A DNA stretch of 64,000 nucleotides, from contig CM038467.1 in assembly GCA_021464415.1 (NCBI GenBank), positions 17,075,127 to 17,139,126 on the forward strand, in the 5' to 3' direction. The stretch's first letter is position 1. Each line of letters starts with the position of its first letter. The notes under the pieces are model-generated. The model did not search any database. It saw only the letters and a list, made by a program, of their open reading frames with translations, and was not told the DNA's origin. Source of the DNA: Lonicera japonica. Its lineage: Eukaryota > Streptophyta > Magnoliopsida > Dipsacales > Caprifoliaceae. The translations under genes were made by a program, and so were the position numbers. Below are positions 58,550-64,000 of this stretch, piece by piece.

Positions 58550-61487
58550 TTATACAACAAGCCGAGTTCTGGCAATTAGGGGATATGCACAGTTCCTAGT
58601 GATATGCAGCTGAACGTAAACCTTGTGAACATCCTGTTTGCAAACCTCACCCTTGTCCTTATCGATGGCATAGCAAATATATATCGTATGGATCACGTTC
58701 TCAAATACGTGCACAAAGAAGCCCAGAACCACCATCAGCAGCACCCATGCCACAGCAGCTACAGAATACGACTCTGTAGCCCCAAGATTACTCCCAAGTT
58801 TTAATATAGCCCAAACCTGCATTATATCATAATAAAGCCGGGATTTTCAGAAAACTATGAAAATGCCACCAGACAACAACAGAAGAGGAAAAGGATCTCA
58901 TTCATGAATCCCAGATTTACAAATATCTAAGAAAGGAAAAAAATTATATACAAATTGAACCAAAGTACTACTACCTAGATTTGAACAAAGCTGCTTTCTT
59001 CCCAGCGAGGGAACTGATCTGTGTAGGTTCTCAAATTTCAGATGGTGGTTACACAAGACATATAATTTATTACAGGTTGAGTTATTATCTGGTTAATGGA
59101 CAACCCAATAATAACTCGTTAAAACCCAAAAGGATTAGCTCTTAATGGGCAACCCAACAAGAATCCCTTTAAGTTAAATGGGCTGGGTTTTTATAGGGTG
59201 GCCGGTGAATTCGGAGGGCTTAATGAATTGGATTAAACTTGACATCCCTAGTCCTTGAATTAGTAAAAGCAACACATTCCCTCAAAACCTGATGCATTAT
59301 TAACTTCATGTTGGCTATTATTTTATTTATTTAAATAAGTGCCAACAATTCTATTTAGAACTTAGAAGTCCACTTGTTCTCTGTATAACAATCAAGGATT
59401 GTTTTCCTTCAAAAGGTAGATAAATTGCATTCAAAAAATTATATATCCGTTTTGAATTACAATGATCAGCCCAATACTTTCATTGTACATTCACCTACTA
59501 CAAGGCCTGCTATAGAAGCATAAAGCCCTTTTATTTTATTTTATAATCCAACACATTTACAAAAAAAAAAAAAAAAAAAAAAAAACCCAAAAATTCAGCT
59601 GCATTCTTTTAAGGGTAGAGAATGCAAGTGTAGGCTTAAACATCCCAGATTATTCAAAAATCAAAACAAGTTCGTTTTGGACAAACCATCTTTAAAGGTG
59701 AACAACCATGAAATATTTATGAAATGCCATAAAATGTTACCACAAATAATTTCCTTCAAATGATCAGTATAGAGAAGTAAAATACTAACCACAATCGCGT
59801 ATATTGCTGAGAGGACCAAAACAATTGCAGCCAATATACGAGTGGAAACAGTCTCCACAATAACGGCAGAGAGAAGATTGCGTCTTAGAAGTTCGTATGT
59901 CATCTTGGCTGAAGTGCAGTAAGCCTCACCAGTTTAGCTGCAAACGTTATGGTGAACTTGTTTAGAAAATCAAACGCAGTCACTAGCGCATTGACACAAA
60001 ATTGGAGCATGAGGTTCACTGTTCCAGTAACATCTTCTCGCCTCGCATTATCAATGGCAGCACGCACCATACGAACAACACACGACAATAATCCAGACAG
60101 GCATATTGTTCCAGACGAGGGCCCAAATGCATTTCTGCAAGTGTTAAAAAATACAAACATTAAATGATTATTTTGCTGGGATGAACACTTCAAACTGGTT
60201 AGATACTTGCATGTAATCCCATATTAATCTGACTAAGCATAATTGCAGATTGGCATTTGCTTCCTAATAAGTAAAAGTCAAAAATACCCATTCCACGTGG
60301 GTTCGAAACAAAGCAAGATATCAATACATGTGCTTATAGAGTAAGAGTAATATAGTATATTTTATACCCAAGAACCAGGACAACTACCTACTAATTTCAT
60401 ATATAAATATATATATAATTGGATATTATAAGATCAACATATAGAATGAAAGAGAAGACAGAAATCACCTCAGTGAACTTCTAATACTCCTCCTTAAAGT
60501 TGAATCACCCTTGGAGAAGTACCACTGTGCAATAGTCCCACTGATCACATAAACCTGTGCTTCCGCCATAGCCAAATACGACCAGAGCATTGTAAAAATA
60601 GCCATTGCATTGTAGGCTGGAACCCAACCATCTTGCTTCCAAACACAATCAAACTCTCCGTCCTCCTCTTGCGCCACAATTTCCCCATTCAGCCTAGCAA
60701 GCCCCAAGAACACAGCAATTGACACACAATATATGAATAACCCGAAACCCAAAGCCGGAAGAACAAGAAACAACCCCAAATTCTTACACAAAGCATCCGA
60801 TGCAACCTTAATTATCCTCACGGTCAACTCGACTCGATGCCGATTTACCACAAATAACCATGCAACCAACCCAATTATCAAAAACACAACTGCAAGCACT
60901 AAAACCCGGTGACCCAATGAAAATGAAACACTACAAGTGGGACTAAAAGTACAGGCAATAAAGCAATACAAGAAAACTAAAACGGGCACTACAACAAATA
61001 AGGGAAGCGAAACGTAGACTACCTGTTTGGTGTAATGTTTAAGCAAAAACAGAACAAACAGAACAATGGGTATGCTTAAAATTAGAGTGGTCATGAGGGT
61101 CCATGTTAAATTTTTCAAAAGAACAGAAGAGGAAGAGTTAAAGGAAGTGGAGGAGGAGTTATTAATTGAGATGGGTGGGTTGAAAGAGGAGGAGGAGGTG
61201 GGGTTTATGAGGAGGCAAGAGGTGGAGGTGGGGTCATAGACAAACGAGGAGATTTGAAAGGAGTTAGGATTCCGGTAAAGGGCGGCCAAGATGCCGAAGA
61301 GAAAAGTGGAGAGGAGGAAGAGGGAGAAGAGAAGGAGGAAAGGGCGGTCCTTGAGGCCGGGTCGGGGCCCGTGATGATAGGAGACCTGGTAGGAATGGGT
61401 CGGGTCTGGATCGGAATTGGAGAGGAGGAGTTGGGTGGGGGAGGAGGGAGGTATATTATTATTATTGGTGTCTTGTGCGGTGGTCAT
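58550..61487 (-). CDS. Choline-transporter-like (CTL/SLC44, DUF580) membrane protein, frameshifted
   Basis: Exons 61487-60469, 60134-59790 and 58816-58550; GT-AG introns. The intended product is 543 residues. The N-terminus (1-45) is Ser/Pro/Asn-rich and cytosolic by analogy. Membrane segments lie at about 49-70, 127-149, 156-180, 194-214 and 238-262, with more downstream. CTL signatures: WSYLAMAEAQVYVISGTIAQ followed by WYFSKGD, NAFGPSSGTICLSGLL, TGEAYCTSAKMTYELLRRNL, FVHVFENVIHTIYICYAIDK, and GEVCKQDVHKVYVQL. Plant CTLs affect choline handling and membrane trafficking; this one is of the shorter PNS1-like type. In exon 2, at 59931-59935, one base is missing between FTITFAA and TGEAYC. Literal translation stops at 59900 after 417 residues, removing the last membrane segments. 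No splice alternative removes the shift. It could be decay or a sequence error. Confidence 0.9.
59561..59585 (+). repeat. 25-base A homopolymer in CTL intron 2
   Basis: There are 25 consecutive A on the plus strand, poly-T in the transcript sense. The same intron also contains transposon debris at 59080-59252 ending TTGACATCCCTA, a decayed hAT-type terminus. Confidence 0.9.
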
Positions 61488-61871
61488 TGTATATACGTAG
61501 GGGATGGATAGAAAAGGGTTTAGGGTTTAACAGAAGAAAGGGGTGGAATTTAGGACTGGGAAAAAATGGGGGTGGTGGAATGGGTATTAATGGAGTAGGC
61601 ATTGTTTAGTTGCTTTGGTAATTCCGTCACCTCAGAATGAGCTTGGTGTATGATATGGTCAGTTTTCACGAGAATGACAAATGACTTGGTAACAAAGCAA
61701 TATATCAAAGAAATTTGGTCCATTAGGACCACTGATCACGATGGAGGCGATATAAGTGTATTCGACTTTTTTTTTTTCTTTTTCTTTTTTTTAAACTATT
61801 TGAAGGTATGTTCAGAGTAGTTTTTGTGCACCCCAATTATTCTCCTCCTGTGGTAGAGCACTCCAACGTAA

Positions 61872-62726
61872 GGGTGCGTTTGGCGCACTGAATAAAGAGA
61901 TATGATAAGATGAAGTCTGGATATGATAAGAGTTAAAATTAGTCGGATATGAATTATGTGAGATATGATAGCAAAGGAATCAATCGAATAAGGATTAAGC
62001 AGGATCGGACAGGATAAAAATTAGTCGGATAAAGATTTAATATACTTTGAATTTAATAGAGTTCCGGATTACAAGTCCAGATATTATATAATACAACTTG
62101 CTTTTCTTTCAAAAATAGATGCAATTTTAATTGTTGTGCACACTTTTTTTTTAACTAATGCGATTCTTCTATTTATAAATAAGTTTCGTAAAAAACTCTT
62201 TCGAAATAAAAGTTCTATATCACATACAATATTTACGAATTAGGCATTAAGTACAATTTCAAATTCTAATATTACCAATTTTTCTAAAATTAAAGTTTCT
62301 TGTAAATATCTTCATTTAATAAAAAAAAATATGCTATATTATAAAAGAAATGAATTTTATTAGTTGAGTTACTGTGATTTTGGATTGTTGAAAATTTTCA
62401 TTAATAAATTTGATTATCTAAAAGGTGTAAAAAAAAAAAATTTTAAAAATTTATATTCATTTTGTTATCCAGCAATCATAGAATAAAATAATACCACCTA
62501 TAGGGGTGGTATATATTTATCCAATTCTAAAAGGATAAAATAATAATTAATTCAGAATGCAATTTGGTCCCGTGTTGCGCCAAACATGGGATAGGATTAA
62601 AATATTTTATCTACTCTTGCGCCAAACACATAACAGGATTTATTTATCCTATCATTTCTGACAACAAACACTAGATAAAATTAATTAATCCTATCATACT
62701 TTTAATCCCGCTCGACAAACACACCC
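61872..62726. mobile_element. 855-bp PIF/Harbinger-like element
   Basis: The ends are GGGTGCGTTTGGCGCA and, from the right, GGGTGTGTTTGTCGAG, flanked by TAA (61869-61871 and 62727-62729). Internal GGATAGGATTAA/TTAATCCTATC and TTGCGCCAAACA motifs repeat in both orientations. No transposase. Confidence 0.78.
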
Positions 62727-63402
62727 TAAGTGTTTTCATGGGTAAATTGGATATTGGTTCATTGAATTTCAATTAAAGGGGCCAATTTGGTATTTGATTT
62801 GTGTGATTGTGTGTCTACTTTTTATCATGGTGATTATAAAATTGCATAAAAAAAGAAAAAAAAATTGGATTATTAAATTATCACTTGCTCCAAAAAAAAT
62901 AAGAAGGCAGATTTGGTTGCATAATGACACATTCATTCATTTTTTTATTAATAGATTTGTGATTTGTTCATTAATCAATAATTCAATTTTCATGTTATAT
63001 AGTATCCGAAAGACTTGAGAAATTTTGAATATTAGAATTCTTATAAAGTTAGCATGAATATGTTCAGTCCTCAATGGCAATTATAATTTTGTCTAAACAT
63101 ACAACATGACTTGTGGATCTACAAAATTCCATGGAAATGTAAAGGTGAATTTAGTTTTATAATGCGACCTCCCTATAAAGTTATACACAAAAATACAATA
63201 GTTAAGGCTAAAATTGATACAATTGTTAATTCAACGGAGACTTAACGGAAAAGCAAATATTTTGAAGGCCATTGCATTAATTTATTCATACACTTTTATT
63301 TAGGTAAATTTAAAAAAGCAACTTTGGTGAGAATTCAGAATTAATTAAACTATATATTAATAATAAGTCTTACAAATGTCTTTTGTCGTCCAATTAAATT
63401 AA
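62727..63402. other. Gene-free AT-rich DNA
   Basis: No coding sequence or element boundaries were recognised. Confidence 0.5.
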
Positions 63403-64000
63403 TGCGTGGTATTGAAATTTCTTTGGTCTTGTAGAAAACTAGAGAGAAATGAAAGATTATTGATTTCATTGATATATTGTGTGTCTATTACAATGGGAAA
63501 TGCTCTATATTTATACAAGTAAAAGAAGGAAACATGAGTGCCTAAAAACATGGAAGAAAACATGGAGGAGACAAGGAGTGAAACATGGAGAAGAAAAGGG
63601 AAAAGGAGAATAAAGGAATAAAGGAAAAACTTTCTAATATTCTAACACTAATATTCTAACACCCCCCCTCAAACTCAAGGTGGCATATGGGATGTCATCT
63701 TGAGTTTGCAGAGCATGTCTTGAAAGATGAGGAATGCTGGGTAAGTATTATTTGGCAAGGGAGGTCCAGTTTTAATTGTTCGATATGGTTGTTAATTGTC
63801 TGGCACGATTGCCATCCGGGGCGAGGTCCGACACGTCATGGATGCCGTTTGGGGTGAAATCTGACACGGCTGGATTTGATATGATTGACGTTCGGGGAGA
63901 GATTGCCATCCGGGGCGAGGTCCGACACGTAATGGATGCCGTTTGGGGTGAAATCTGACACGGCTGGATTTGATATGATTGACGTCCGGGGAGAGATCCG
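63403..64000 (-). mobile_element. Minus-strand Ty1/copia-type LTR with adjoining 3' internal region
   Basis: The LTR is placed at 63403-63661 (259 bp, TGCGTGG...TCTAACA). It is followed by CCCCCCCTCAAACTCAAGG, which on the minus strand is a polypurine tract ending in seven G directly before TGTTAGAATATTAG. That layout is typical of a copia 3' LTR. The internal part carries a 94-bp unit twice. The rest of the element lies beyond the right edge. Confidence 0.7.
63807..63994. repeat. Two tandem copies of a 94-bp unit
   Basis: The unit beginning GATTGCCATCCGGGGCGAGG occurs at 63807 and 63901 with only two or three differences seen. It is GC-richer than its surroundings and lies in the internal region of the copia-type element. 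A related GGGGAGAGAT end suggests a third copy may start at the window edge. Confidence 0.9.

Noticed and set aside
58604..58804. 66-codon plus-strand ORF
   Set aside because: It is the antisense shadow of the last CTL exon.
59900..59950. A micro-intron to explain the CTL frame change
   Set aside because: The only GT...AG span that could fit is about 20 bases, too short for a plant intron, and it would remove conserved residues.

Overview
The window is nuclear DNA of a flowering plant, most likely a eudicot. Genes are split by short GT-AG introns. The recognisable proteins are plant-specific: an SBT1.6-type subtilase, a subclass III ADF, an ERD7-type senescence/dehydration protein and a choline-transporter-like protein. 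The rest is AT-rich and crowded with plant-type transposable elements. The species cannot be told from the sequence.

Four genes can be supported, all on the minus strand: ERD7-like (15818-18598, 4 exons), SBT1.6-like (26494-28821, no intron), ADF5-like (46811-48408, 3 exons) and a CTL/SLC44-type gene (58550-61487, 3 exons). They do not form a pathway. Spacing between neighbours is about 8 to 18 kb. The SBT and ADF genes read cleanly. The ERD7-like gene carries a -1 and a compensating +1 frameshift in exon 1, and the CTL gene carries one -1 frameshift in exon 2. These are either early decay or base-level assembly errors.

Layout. 1-2504: a second copy of the DNA upstream of the ERD7-like gene, interrupted by a 1.4 kb TIR element; a second ERD7-like gene probably lies just left of base 1. 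2505-5600: pieces of two nested LTR retrotransposons. 5600-15800: Helitron end, hAT element, unassigned AT-rich DNA and a TIR element that has picked up an NRAMP gene fragment. 18600-19712: upstream region of the ERD7-like gene. 20724-25000: decayed Ty3/gypsy element with 5' LTR, primer-binding site, gag and RT remnants. 28822-46810: gene-free, holding PIF/Harbinger-like, hAT-like and Helitron-like elements and a striking array of 22-bp palindromes (39168-39855). 48409-58549: gene-free, with a four-level nest of transposons (50699-54976) and a sister element (56521-57652). 61872-62726: a PIF/Harbinger-like element. 63403-64000: a Ty1/copia-type LTR with part of its internal region.

No new multi-gene system was found. 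The most unusual structures are the helically spaced palindrome array, the NRAMP-carrying transposon, a three-member TIR family with 8-bp target duplications, and two insertions whose empty sites survive in paralogous copies inside the same window.
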